DNA of 64,000 bases from Nonomuraea jabiensis (GTDB lineage Bacteria; Actinomycetota; Actinomycetes; Streptosporangiales; Streptosporangiaceae). Position 1 is the stretch's first letter. Every line of letters begins with the position of its first letter. Shown here piece by piece: positions 8,695 through 16,043 of this stretch. Location of the stretch: positions 930,001-994,000 of the forward strand of contig NZ_JACHMB010000001.1 in assembly GCF_014204795.1 (NCBI RefSeq), read 5' to 3'. A program made the position numbers and the translations under genes. The notes beneath the pieces are model-generated. The model searched no databases. It was not told the origin of the DNA and saw only the letters and a list, made by a program, of their open reading frames with translations.

Positions 8695-9431
8695 AACCCG
8701 GTCTCGCAGTCGAGGCAGTAGACGGCGTAGGCCCGGCCCAGCACCGGCAGCGCCACGTTACGGACCCTGATGCCGCCCGGCGTCATGCCCTTCTCGCTGC
8801 CCTTGTGCGCGTGGCCGTGCAGGATCAGGTCGGCGCCCGCCGTGTCGACCGCCTCCGCCAGCAGGTAGCTGCCGAGGAACGGGTAGATCTCGTGCGGCTC
8901 CCCCTCCAGCGTCTCCTTGATCGGGGAGTAGTGAGACAGCACCACGCGCTTCTCGGCCACGATCTCCTTCAGCGCGACCTTCCAGGACTCGGCGATGTAG
9001 CGGGTGTGGGCGACGAAGTTCTTGATCTCCCGCTCGCCGAACTCGCTGGCGCACTTGCCCGCGAACCCGCCGCCGAACCCCTTGCCGCCGACCACGCCCA
9101 GCTTCCTGTCGCCGCACTGGACGACGGCGCCGTCGTCGTCGAGCACCACGACGCCGGCGTCGCGCAGCTCGCCGGCGATCTCGTACTGCAGGTCGGAGTG
9201 GTAGTCGTGGTTGCCGAGCACCGCGACGACGGGGATCGGCAGGCCGCGCAGCTCGTCGGCCACGACCCGCCCCTCCTCCAGGGTGCCGTGCCTGGTCAGG
9301 TCACCGGCCAGCATCAGCACGTCCGCGCGTTCCTCGATGCCCACCAGTCTTTTGCGGTACTGGCCTCTGTCGTCCTCCCCCAGGTGGATGTCTCCGACGG
9401 CTGCGATACGCAGGTCAGTCAAGACGCTCAT
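8691..9431 (-). CDS. Calcineurin-like metallophosphoesterase
   Basis: 246 residues with the metallophosphoesterase motifs in order: AVGDIHLGE (D-x-H), LMLAGDLTRHG (GDLT), VAVLGNHDYHS (GNHD), VVLSHYSP and LILHGHAHKGS (GHxH). These ligands hold two metal ions for phosphate ester cleavage; the substrate is unknown. I chose the ATG at 9431 (MSVLTDLRIAAVGD) because the upstream extension lies inside the BON gene and is not protein-like. The start overlaps the end of the BON gene by 17 bp, implying cotranscription. Confidence 0.9.
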   Translation of the reverse strand: MSVLTDLRIAAVGDIHLGEDDRGQYRKRLVGIEERADVLMLAGDLTRHGTLEEGRVVADELRGLPIPVVAVLGNHDYHSDLQYEIAGELRDAGVVVLDDDGAVVQCGDRKLGVVGGKGFGGGFAGKCASEFGEREIKNFVAHTRYIAESWKVALKEIVAEKRVVLSHYSPIKETLEGEPHEIYPFLGSYLLAEAVDTAGADLILHGHAHKGSEKGMTPGGIRVRNVALPVLGRAYAVYCLDCETGF

Positions 9432-9663
9432 CCTCCCCCGGCTCACTGGCCTCCACGACCTTGATCTCGTTGTGCAGGTGGAGCTCGGGTGCGGCCTCGT
9501 GCGCCACCTGGCCGAGCCGCTCGCGCTGCCCTGTCCCGCTGACCTCACCGCGCAGGAACAGCTGGTCGCCTCGTATGTCGACGCGGATTCCGAGCTCGTG
9601 CGTGCGTCCGTCCTCGGCCATCGCCTGCTGGACGCGGGCCGCGACGTACTGCGGAGCTTCCAT
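9415..9663 (-). CDS. BON-domain protein
   Basis: An 82-residue protein (from ATG 9663, MEAPQYVAARVQQAMAEDG). The body reads LGIRVDIRGDQLFLRGEVSG followed by ERLGQVAHEAAPELHLHNEI, the alpha-beta-beta layout of a BON domain, ending with KVVEASEP. BON domains bind phospholipid or peptidoglycan-related partners, often in stress proteins. Eight residues of a longer frame upstream are Arg-rich and were left out. It overlaps the downstream phosphoesterase gene by 17 bp. Confidence 0.82.
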   Translation of the reverse strand: MEAPQYVAARVQQAMAEDGRTHELGIRVDIRGDQLFLRGEVSGTGQRERLGQVAHEAAPELHLHNEIKVVEASEPGEDERLD

Positions 9664-9707
9664 CGCTCGCCTCCTTCTTTGTCGCCGCATGCCCCCGGAT
9701 TAACACC

Positions 9708-10703
9708 TCAAACGGCACGAATAAGGTCAATAACCGCCTGCTCGACCGGGCCCGCCGTGGCCAGCTGCCCGAAGTCGGCCTCCGCCCCCAGCTCGGTCAG
9801 CGCGGCCGCGATGGTCCTGTCCTGGTCGTACGCCTCGACCACCCGGGGATCCACGTACGACGCCCTGGCCACCGTGGGCGTGTTGCCCAGATATTCGGAG
9901 ACCTCCCTCATGACCCGGGCCACCGCGCGTTTCTTCTGGCCGGCCGGCTTGGAGACCGCCAGGCCCACGGCGGCCAGGACGGTGGCGTGCCAGGTGCGGA
10001 AGTCCTTGGCGGTGACCTCGTAGCCGATGGTCTCGCGCAGGTAGTCGTTGATGTCATCGCTCCTGATGTAGCCCCAGCCGCCCTCGCGCCGCCGGTAGCG
10101 CAGCAGCTCGCCCTCCACGCCGAGCGCCTTGAGCGACCTGAGCACCTTGCAGGCCCCGGGATCGGCCACCTCCACCTCGCGGGAGATGTCGCCCTTGGCC
10201 TGGTAGGAGCAGGTGATCAGGCCGTTGGAGCAGGTGAGGTGGTCCATCCTGAGCGTGGCCAGCCCGTACGTGTCGTAGCTCTCGCCGCCGATGCGGAAGA
10301 AGCCGATGTCGAGCAGGCGGGCCGCGGCGGCCAGCACCCGCTTCCTGGTCAGGCCGCGGCCCGCGAGCTGGCCGTCCACGGCCTTCCTGAACTCGGGCAG
10401 CCGCTCGGCCACCTCCAGCACGCGGTCGAACTTGGCCTGGTCCTGCTGCTGGCGCCACAGATCGTGGTAGCGGTACTGCCGTCGCCCGGCCGCGTCCGTG
10501 CCCACGGCCTGCAGGTGGCCGTGAGGGGACGCGCAGATCCACACGTCGGTCCAGGCCGGGGGGATGGCCAGCGCCTTGATGCGGGCCAGCGTGGCCTGGT
10601 CGCGTATCGCACGCCCGTCAGGCCCCTCGTAGCCGAACCCGCGCCCGCGGCGCCTCCGTACGATCCCCGGCTCACTCTGATCACTGGGACGCAGCTTGGG
10701 CAC
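9708..10703 (-). CDS. DNA topoisomerase IB
   Basis: The 331-residue length and the poxvirus/bacterial topoisomerase IB layout fit well: an N-terminal domain with RGRGFGYEGPDG and LAIPPAWTDVWICASPHGHLQA, then the catalytic domain with FRIGGESYDTYGLATLR, a KDFRTWHAT motif and the terminal ASYVDPRVVEAY that carries the nucleophilic Tyr. The enzyme nicks one DNA strand through a 3'-phosphotyrosine and relaxes supercoils. Such genes are common accessory genes in soil actinomycetes. It is divergent from the small membrane protein gene, sharing a 54-bp upstream region. Confidence 0.93.
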   Translation of the reverse strand: MPKLRPSDQSEPGIVRRRRGRGFGYEGPDGRAIRDQATLARIKALAIPPAWTDVWICASPHGHLQAVGTDAAGRRQYRYHDLWRQQQDQAKFDRVLEVAERLPEFRKAVDGQLAGRGLTRKRVLAAAARLLDIGFFRIGGESYDTYGLATLRMDHLTCSNGLITCSYQAKGDISREVEVADPGACKVLRSLKALGVEGELLRYRRREGGWGYIRSDDINDYLRETIGYEVTAKDFRTWHATVLAAVGLAVSKPAGQKKRAVARVMREVSEYLGNTPTVARASYVDPRVVEAYDQDRTIAAALTELGAEADFGQLATAGPVEQAVIDLIRAV

Positions 10704-10757
10704 GAGCAGCGGCTACCCCGGAAGTTAGGGGGCAAACAGAACGGGCAGGTGGGCGGC

Positions 10758-11033
10758 ATGTCTGATAACAGGGGCATGCCGGATAACGGAAAGTGGCACG
10801 AGGAACGGGACACCAAGGGCCATCCCATGGTGCCCGCCACGCCACGCGACGTGGCGCACATCAGGATCGGGTCGTTCCTGCTGGTGTTCCTGTTCGCGTT
10901 CGCGGTGCTCGGGATCATCGTCGGGGCGCCCGTCATGACGGGGATCGCACTCGTCGTGGGCCTGATCACGGTGGTCGACATCGCACTGGCCGTGCGACGC
11001 CAGAAGCTGCGACAGGACGGAGAGGCGGGCTGA
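10758..11033 (+). CDS. Small integral membrane protein
   Basis: 91 residues starting at ATG 10758. A hydrophilic N-terminus with WHEERDTKGHPMVPATPRDV is followed by two hydrophobic helices, IGSFLLVFLFAFAVLGIIVG and VMTGIALVVGLITVVDIALAV, and a basic tail RRQKLRQDGEAG. I do not recognise the family. It is followed after 7 bp by the SDR gene and the two are likely one operon. Confidence 0.6.
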   Translation: MSDNRGMPDNGKWHEERDTKGHPMVPATPRDVAHIRIGSFLLVFLFAFAVLGIIVGAPVMTGIALVVGLITVVDIALAVRRQKLRQDGEAG

Positions 11034-11040
11034 TTGCGAC

Positions 11041-12048
11041 ATGGCACCACTTGAAGGACGCGTGGTGGTGGTGACGGGTGCCAGCGGCGGGGTCGGGCGG
11101 GCGGTCGTCCGGCAGCTCGGGCACCAGGGGGCGAAGGTGGCGCTCATCGCCCGGGGCACGGCCGGGCTGGGCGCCGCCGCCGTGGACGTGGGCGTGGAAG
11201 GAGGCATCGGCAAGGTCTTCGAGGCCGACATCGCCGACTACGACCAGGTACGGGCGGCGGCCGAGCGCATAGAGGCGGAGATGGGGCCCATTTCCGTCTG
11301 GATCAACACCGCCTTCTCCTCCGTCTTCGCCAGATTCACCGATATCTCCCCCGACGAGTTCTCCCGCACCACCGCGGTGACGTACCTGGGCTACGTCTGG
11401 GGCACGAAGGTGGCCCTGGACCTCATGCGCCCGCGCAACGCGGGTGCGATCGTCCAGACCGGCTCGGCGCTGTCGCAGCGCGGCATCCCGCTGCAGTCGG
11501 CGTACTGCGGCGCCAAGCACGCGATCAAGGGGTTCACGGAGTCGGTCCGCACGGAGTTGCTGGCCGACCGCAGCGGCATCGACATCACGCTGGTGCAACT
11601 GCCCGCGGTCAACACCCCCCAGTTCGACTGGGTGCTGTCCAAGCTGCGGCGCCACCCGCAGCCGGTCCCCCCGATCTACCAGCCGGAGGTGGCCGCCAGG
11701 GCCATCGTGTACGCGGCCGAGCACCCGGAACGCAAGGAGTACTGGGTCGGGGCCAGCACGGCCGCCACCCTCCTGGCCCAGCGCGTGGCACCGGCACTGG
11801 TGGACCGCTACCTGGCCAGGACCGGCGCGCGCTCCCAGCAGACGGACGAGAAGCCGCCGGAAGGCGTCGCCAACCTGTGGGAGCCGGCGGACGGGGACGT
11901 GGACTACGGCGCCCACGGCTCGTTCGACGCGCGCTCCCATGCCCACAGCCCCCAGCTCTGGCTCTCCCAGCACCGCGGACCGGTCCTCCTCGCGCTGGCC
12001 GGAGGCGCGGCCGCCGCGTGGGCCGCCCGGCGCCTGCGCGGGCGATGA
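11041..12048 (+). CDS. Short-chain dehydrogenase/reductase with C-terminal extension
   Basis: 335 residues. The Rossmann glycine motif TGASGGVG lies at residues 12-19, the catalytic Ser at 142 (TGSALSQ), and the YxxxK pair at Tyr155/Lys159 (YCGAKH). This is a classical NAD(P)H-dependent SDR in its first 250 residues. The extra 85 residues include AARAIVYAAEHPERKEYWVG, a linker, and a C-terminal hydrophobic stretch VLLALAGGAAAAWAARRLRGR that may anchor it to the membrane. Relatives with this shape are annotated as oxidoreductases of unknown substrate. It precedes the transketolase gene by about 85 bp. Confidence 0.88.
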   Translation: MAPLEGRVVVVTGASGGVGRAVVRQLGHQGAKVALIARGTAGLGAAAVDVGVEGGIGKVFEADIADYDQVRAAAERIEAEMGPISVWINTAFSSVFARFTDISPDEFSRTTAVTYLGYVWGTKVALDLMRPRNAGAIVQTGSALSQRGIPLQSAYCGAKHAIKGFTESVRTELLADRSGIDITLVQLPAVNTPQFDWVLSKLRRHPQPVPPIYQPEVAARAIVYAAEHPERKEYWVGASTAATLLAQRVAPALVDRYLARTGARSQQTDEKPPEGVANLWEPADGDVDYGAHGSFDARSHAHSPQLWLSQHRGPVLLALAGGAAAAWAARRLRGR

Positions 12049-12133
12049 GCCGAGCCCCGTCCCTCCCCCACCGGCCCGAGTTAAGCGGGCCTGGAGGGGT
12101 AGGCGGCGGGAAACCGCTTCCGAGGAGGCCATG

Positions 12134-13960
12134 ATGCCTGAGCGCGATCTTCAGTACCTGACCGAGCTCGCCGCGCAACTGCGGGTCGATTCCGTGCGGG
12201 CGGCCGCGGAGGCCGGGTCCGGCCATCCGACCTCGTCGATGTCGGCGGCCGATCTGATGGCCGTGCTCTTCGCGTGTCACCTGCACTACGACTTCGAGAA
12301 CCCGGACAACCCCGCCAACGACCACTTGATCTTCTCGAAGGGGCACGCGTCCCCGCTGCTCTATGCGCTCTTCAAGGCGGCCGGGGCCATCGACGACAAG
12401 GAGCTCCTGACGTTCCGCCGGCGGGGCAGCCGGCTGGAGGGGCATCCGACGCCGCGGCTGCCGTGGGTGGACGTGGCCACCGGGTCCCTCGGGCAGGGCT
12501 TGCCGGTCGGGGTCGGGCTGGCCATGGCCGGGCGGCTGGAGCGGATGCCGTACCGGGTGTGGGTGCTCTGCGGGGACAGCGAGCTCGCCGAGGGATCCAT
12601 CTGGGAGGCGGCCGAGCACGCGGGCTGCGAGGGACTGGCCAACCTGACCGCGATCGTGGACGTGAACCGCCTCGGCCAGCGCGGGCCCACCCGCCACGGT
12701 TGGGACACCGGAGCCTACGCGCGCAGGTTCGGGGCGTTCGGGTGGCACACGATCGAGATCGACGGGCACGACCCCGGGCAGATCGACTACGCGCTCAGCG
12801 ACGCCTGCAACACGCGCAGGCGGCCGACGGTGATCCTGGCCAAGACGCGCAAGGGCGAGGGGGCGCTGGAGGTCGAGAACCGCGAAGGGGCCCACGGCAA
12901 ACCGCTCAAGGAGCCGGACAAGGCCGTCGGGGAGCTGGGCGGCCGGCGGGACCTGCGGGTCGAGGTGCACAAGCCCGAGGCCCCGGCGGCGCCGTACCGG
13001 TTCGAGAGCAGGCCGACGAGCCTGCCCGCGTACGAGGTGGGCGACAAGGCGGCCACGCGGACGGCGTTCGGGGAGGCGCTGGCGGCGCTCGGCGCGGCGC
13101 GCGGGGACATCGTGGCGCTGGACGGCGAGGTGGCCGACTCGACCAAGGCGGAGGCGTTCGGGAAGGAGTTCCCCGAGCGCTTCTTCGAGATGTACATCGC
13201 CGAGCAGCAGCTCGTGGCCGCCGCCGTCGGCCTGCAGGTGCGCGGGTGGAAGCCGTACGCGGCCACGTTCGCGGCGTTCCTGACCCGGGCGTACGACTTC
13301 ATCAGGATGGCCGGTGTGAGCAGGGCGTCGATCCGGCTCGTGGGGTCGCACGCGGGGGTGGCGATCGGCGAGGACGGGCCCTCCCAGATGGGCCTGGAGG
13401 ACCTGGCGATGCTGCGAGCGGTCCACGGCAGCACCGTGCTCTACCCGTGCGACGCCAACCAGGCGGCGGCGCTGACCGCCGAGCTGGCGGACATAGAAGG
13501 CGTCTCCTACCTGCGCACCACGCGGGGAGAGACGCCGGTCATCTACCCGCCGGACGAGCGGTTCCCCGTGGGCGGCTCGCGGGTGCTGCGGCACTCGCCC
13601 AACGACCGGGCCACCATCGTGGCCGCGGGCGTGACCGTGCACGAGGCGCTGGCGGCGGCCGACGAGCTGCGGGAGGCCGGGATCCCGGTGGGGGTGATCG
13701 ACCTGTACTCGATCAAGCCGGTCGACACGGCCGCGCTGGTCGAGGCGGCCACCACCACGGGCAACCTGATCACGGTGGAGGACCACCGGCTGGAGGGCGG
13801 GCTCGGCGACGCGGTGATGGACGCGGTCAGCGAGCTGGGGCCGCGGGTGGTGAAGCTGGCCGTGACGGGCCTGCCCGGGTCCGCGACGCCCGAGGAGCAG
13901 CTGGCCGACGCCGGCATCGACCGCCACGCGATCGCGGAGGCGGTCAAGCGGCTCCTGTGA
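12134..13960 (+). CDS. Transketolase, single-chain (about 608 aa)
   Basis: The protein carries both transketolase halves. The N-terminal TPP domain has EAGSGHPTSS near residue 28 and GDSELAEGS followed by IVDVNRLGQRG, the magnesium/TPP-binding region (GDS rather than GDG). The pyrimidine domain starts around AFGEALAALGAARGDIVALDGE and includes FEMYIAEQQLVAAAVGLQ, with the Glu that activates TPP, then a C-terminal transketolase domain. It would move two-carbon units between sugar phosphates. At about 608 residues it is shorter than the 690-residue bacterial TktA type. ATG 12134 is preferred over 12131 because GAGGAGG at 12122-12128 is then five bases away. Confidence 0.9.
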   Translation: MPERDLQYLTELAAQLRVDSVRAAAEAGSGHPTSSMSAADLMAVLFACHLHYDFENPDNPANDHLIFSKGHASPLLYALFKAAGAIDDKELLTFRRRGSRLEGHPTPRLPWVDVATGSLGQGLPVGVGLAMAGRLERMPYRVWVLCGDSELAEGSIWEAAEHAGCEGLANLTAIVDVNRLGQRGPTRHGWDTGAYARRFGAFGWHTIEIDGHDPGQIDYALSDACNTRRRPTVILAKTRKGEGALEVENREGAHGKPLKEPDKAVGELGGRRDLRVEVHKPEAPAAPYRFESRPTSLPAYEVGDKAATRTAFGEALAALGAARGDIVALDGEVADSTKAEAFGKEFPERFFEMYIAEQQLVAAAVGLQVRGWKPYAATFAAFLTRAYDFIRMAGVSRASIRLVGSHAGVAIGEDGPSQMGLEDLAMLRAVHGSTVLYPCDANQAAALTAELADIEGVSYLRTTRGETPVIYPPDERFPVGGSRVLRHSPNDRATIVAAGVTVHEALAAADELREAGIPVGVIDLYSIKPVDTAALVEAATTTGNLITVEDHRLEGGLGDAVMDAVSELGPRVVKLAVTGLPGSATPEEQLADAGIDRHAIAEAVKRLL

Positions 13961-13980
13961 CAGATATGCCGGACATGAGT

Positions 13981-14012
13981 GAGGGCCGATGGGCGACATG
14001 CCCCCGGCCCTC
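13981..14012. terminator. Possible terminator between transketolase and ChaB genes
   Basis: The arms gagggcc (13981-13987) and ggccctc (14006-14012) can pair around an 18-nt loop and are followed by ccttttgg on the plus strand. It sits between convergent genes, as expected for a terminator, but the stem is short and the loop long. Confidence 0.45.
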
Positions 14013-14048
14013 CCTTTTGGCGCGGACCCCTGAGCAGGACGGCTCCCG

Positions 14049-14540
14049 TCAGCGGGTCCGGGCCTTCGCGGTCAGTTTCCTGTTCGCCTTCTTGATGGCG
14101 TTCACCAGCTCCTGCTTGGTCATCCTGGACCGGCCGCGCACGTCCAGCCTGGCGGCCAGCTCCTGCAGGTGCTCCTTGGTCGCGTTGGCGTTGACGCCCT
14201 CGGCCGTCTTGGCGGCCGTCTTGCCGGCCGTCTTGGCGGTCCGCGACATCGCGGCCTTGGCGGTCCGGGTCACCGCGGCCTTCCCGGCCCGGGCCATCTC
14301 GGTGGCCTTCCCGGGCCGGGTCATCGCCGCTCTCTCGTCCGAAGGGCCCTTCTTCTCCTTCGGCTCCCAGTGGTCGCCCACCTTCTCGAAAGAGTGCTTC
14401 AGCGCGGCGAACGCGGTCATGTGGGCGCGCCGACCCTCGCCGTACTCCTTCACGGCGTTGTCGTGCGCCTTGATCCACGTGTTCTGTGCCTTCTTCGGCG
14501 AACGTTTGATGGTCGACGGCAGCTCTTCAACAGCTGGCAT
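14049..14540 (-). CDS. ChaB-family protein with Rho_N/HeH-like tail
   Basis: 163 residues in two parts. The first 60 match ChaB: LPSTIKRSPKKAQNTWIKAH and later AFAALKHSFEKVGDHWEPK. The last 45, ATKEHLQELAARLDVRGRSR then MTKQELVNAIKKANR, form a SAP/HeH-type helix-extended-helix like the Rho N-terminal domain, which binds nucleic acid. A Lys/Ala/Thr-rich linker of repeated TAK and GKA units joins them. This pairing is frequent in actinobacteria; the function is unknown. It is followed by no gene on its strand, and DUF6458 lies 13 bp upstream. Confidence 0.85.
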   Translation of the reverse strand: MPAVEELPSTIKRSPKKAQNTWIKAHDNAVKEYGEGRRAHMTAFAALKHSFEKVGDHWEPKEKKGPSDERAAMTRPGKATEMARAGKAAVTRTAKAAMSRTAKTAGKTAAKTAEGVNANATKEHLQELAARLDVRGRSRMTKQELVNAIKKANRKLTAKARTR

Positions 14541-14553
14541 GTCGATTCACCTC

Positions 14554-14838
14554 CTACAGCGGTGGTTCGTCGTAGCGACGGCGCTCCTCGTACACGGTGG
14601 TCCGGCGGGTGGCTTCGGGCTCCTCGTAGACTTCGTGACGGTGAACCGGCTCGTCGACGGGTGCGACCGCCCTACGGGTGACGCTGATCCTGTAGATGCC
14701 GAACAGCAGGCCGACGAGGCCGCCGAGCATGAGGATCACCCCCACTACGTTGATGTCGAGACCGGCGAGGTCGAACTCGACGGCCCAGGTGAGGATTGCG
14801 CCGAGCATGATGAGGATGATGCTTCCGGCGATGGTCAT
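14554..14838 (-). CDS. DUF6458-type small membrane protein
   Basis: 94 residues. Two hydrophobic helices, IAGSIILIMLGAILTWAV and VVGVILMLGGLVGLLFGIY, flank the short motif DLAGLDINVVG, as in DUF6458 proteins of actinobacteria. The remaining 40 residues form a charged cytoplasmic-type tail rich in Arg, Glu and Tyr (HEVYEEPEATRRTTVYEERR). Function unknown. It shares its strand and a 13-bp gap with the ChaB-like gene downstream, and is divergent from the shikimate kinase-like gene. Confidence 0.8.
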   Translation of the reverse strand: MTIAGSIILIMLGAILTWAVEFDLAGLDINVVGVILMLGGLVGLLFGIYRISVTRRAVAPVDEPVHRHEVYEEPEATRRTTVYEERRRYDEPPL

Positions 14839-14876
14839 CAGATTTACCTCCTTGACACGAAGGAACCTCTATCCCC

Positions 14877-15386
14877 ATGTCGAAAAACAAACCAGTCGTA
14901 CTGGTCGGGCTTATGGGCTCGGGCAAGTCGAGTGCCGGCCGGTTGATCGCGCAGGCGCTCGGGCTGCCGTTCAGCGACAGCGATCCGTTCCTCCAGGAGC
15001 GGTACGGCGGCACCGCCGCGCAGATCGCCGAGCGCGAGGGCGCGGACGCCCTGCACCGTTACGAGGCCGACCACGTGCTGCACCAGTTGGCCGGCGAGCC
15101 GGAGGTCATCGCGGCGGCGGCCAGCACGGTCGAGTTCCCCGAGGTGCGCGCGGCGCTGGCCAAGGCGTTCGTGGTCTGGGTGGACGCCTCCGACGAGGTG
15201 CTGGCTCAGCGGATGAAGTCGAGCAGCCACCGCCCCGGCTTCGGCCCCGCCGCCATGCGGGCCCGCCGCGAGCCGTTCTTCCGGGAGGTCGCGGACCTGA
15301 GGTGCGACGTCGGCGAGCTGACCCCCGAACAGGTGCGGGACGCGACGCTGCGGGAAATGGGTTTGCCCGAGGGCGATCGGCACTGA
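14877..15386 (+). CDS. Shikimate kinase-like P-loop kinase
   Basis: 169 residues. The Walker A GLMGSGKSSAGRLIAQALG and the following PFSDSDPFLQERYGGTAAQIAE match the shikimate kinase family, including the aspartate of the DxD region. The family arginine near residue 58 is not obvious and the RxPxY lid is replaced by HRPGFGPAAMRARREPFFRE. It may therefore be a shikimate kinase homologue with another substrate, such as a gluconate-type kinase. No aro genes are nearby, which also argues against a primary shikimate role. The GNAT gene follows after 12 bp. Confidence 0.75.
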   Translation: MSKNKPVVLVGLMGSGKSSAGRLIAQALGLPFSDSDPFLQERYGGTAAQIAEREGADALHRYEADHVLHQLAGEPEVIAAAASTVEFPEVRAALAKAFVVWVDASDEVLAQRMKSSSHRPGFGPAAMRARREPFFREVADLRCDVGELTPEQVRDATLREMGLPEGDRH

Positions 15387-15398
15387 TAGCCAAAGGGG

Positions 15399-15953
15399 AT
15401 GTTCGCCGAGAAGCCCACCCTGACGGGTGACCGCGTGACCCTGTGCCCGGTCGGCCCCGAGCATGTCGACGGCCTCTTCGAGCTGGTCTCCGACCCCGAG
15501 GTGGGCCGGCTGACGGGCTCGCACGGCGAGATCGACCGCGAGGCCGCCCGCCAGTGGTACGCCACCAGGAAGGACCACGCCGACCGGCTCGACCTGGCCA
15601 TCATGGCCGCCGGCGAATACGTCGGCGAGATCGTGCTCAACGAGCTCGACCAGCACAACCTCGCCTGCAACCTCCGCATAGCGCTCATCGGCGAGCGCGC
15701 CTTCGGCAAGGGCTACGGCACCGAGGCCATCGAGCTGGTCCTCGACCACGCCTTCGCCACGACGCCGCTGCACCGCATCAGGCTGGGCGTCTACGCCTTC
15801 AACGAGCGGGCGCGGCACGTCTACAAGAAGGTCGGCTTCGTCGAGGAGGGCGTCGAGCGCGACGCCCTGCTGTGGGACGGCGAGTGGCACGACGCGGTGC
15901 TCATGTCGGTGCTCCGGCACGAATGGCCGGCAAGATCCGGAAGCCTGGCATAA
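15399..15953 (+). CDS. GNAT-family N-acetyltransferase (RimJ/RimL type)
   Basis: 184 residues. The opening LTGDRVTLCPVGPEHVDGLF and the motif A region ALIGERAFGKGYGTEAIELV, which binds acetyl-CoA pyrophosphate through the R/Q-x-x-G-x-G/A loop, mark a RimJ/RimL-like acetyltransferase. The later segment IRLGVYAFNERARHVYKKVGFVEEG is the usual motif B. The acceptor is unknown; relatives modify protein N-termini or small amines. It directly follows the kinase-like gene and a hairpin closes the pair. Confidence 0.9.
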   Translation: MFAEKPTLTGDRVTLCPVGPEHVDGLFELVSDPEVGRLTGSHGEIDREAARQWYATRKDHADRLDLAIMAAGEYVGEIVLNELDQHNLACNLRIALIGERAFGKGYGTEAIELVLDHAFATTPLHRIRLGVYAFNERARHVYKKVGFVEEGVERDALLWDGEWHDAVLMSVLRHEWPARSGSLA

Positions 15954-15968
15954 TGATCATGACGCATG

Positions 15969-15993
15969 GGTCCCCCGAGGCGCGCGGGGGACC
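15969..15993 (+). terminator. Hairpin after the GNAT gene
   Basis: The 9-bp arms ggtcccccg and cgggggacc enclose a 7-nt loop, 16 bp after the GNAT stop, followed by tgtggcgtcttt. Probable terminator before the WD40 gene. Confidence 0.6.
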
Positions 15994-16043
15994 TGTGGCG
16001 TCTTTGGGACAACCATTGGGCAGTGGCGTGCATCTAAGCATCA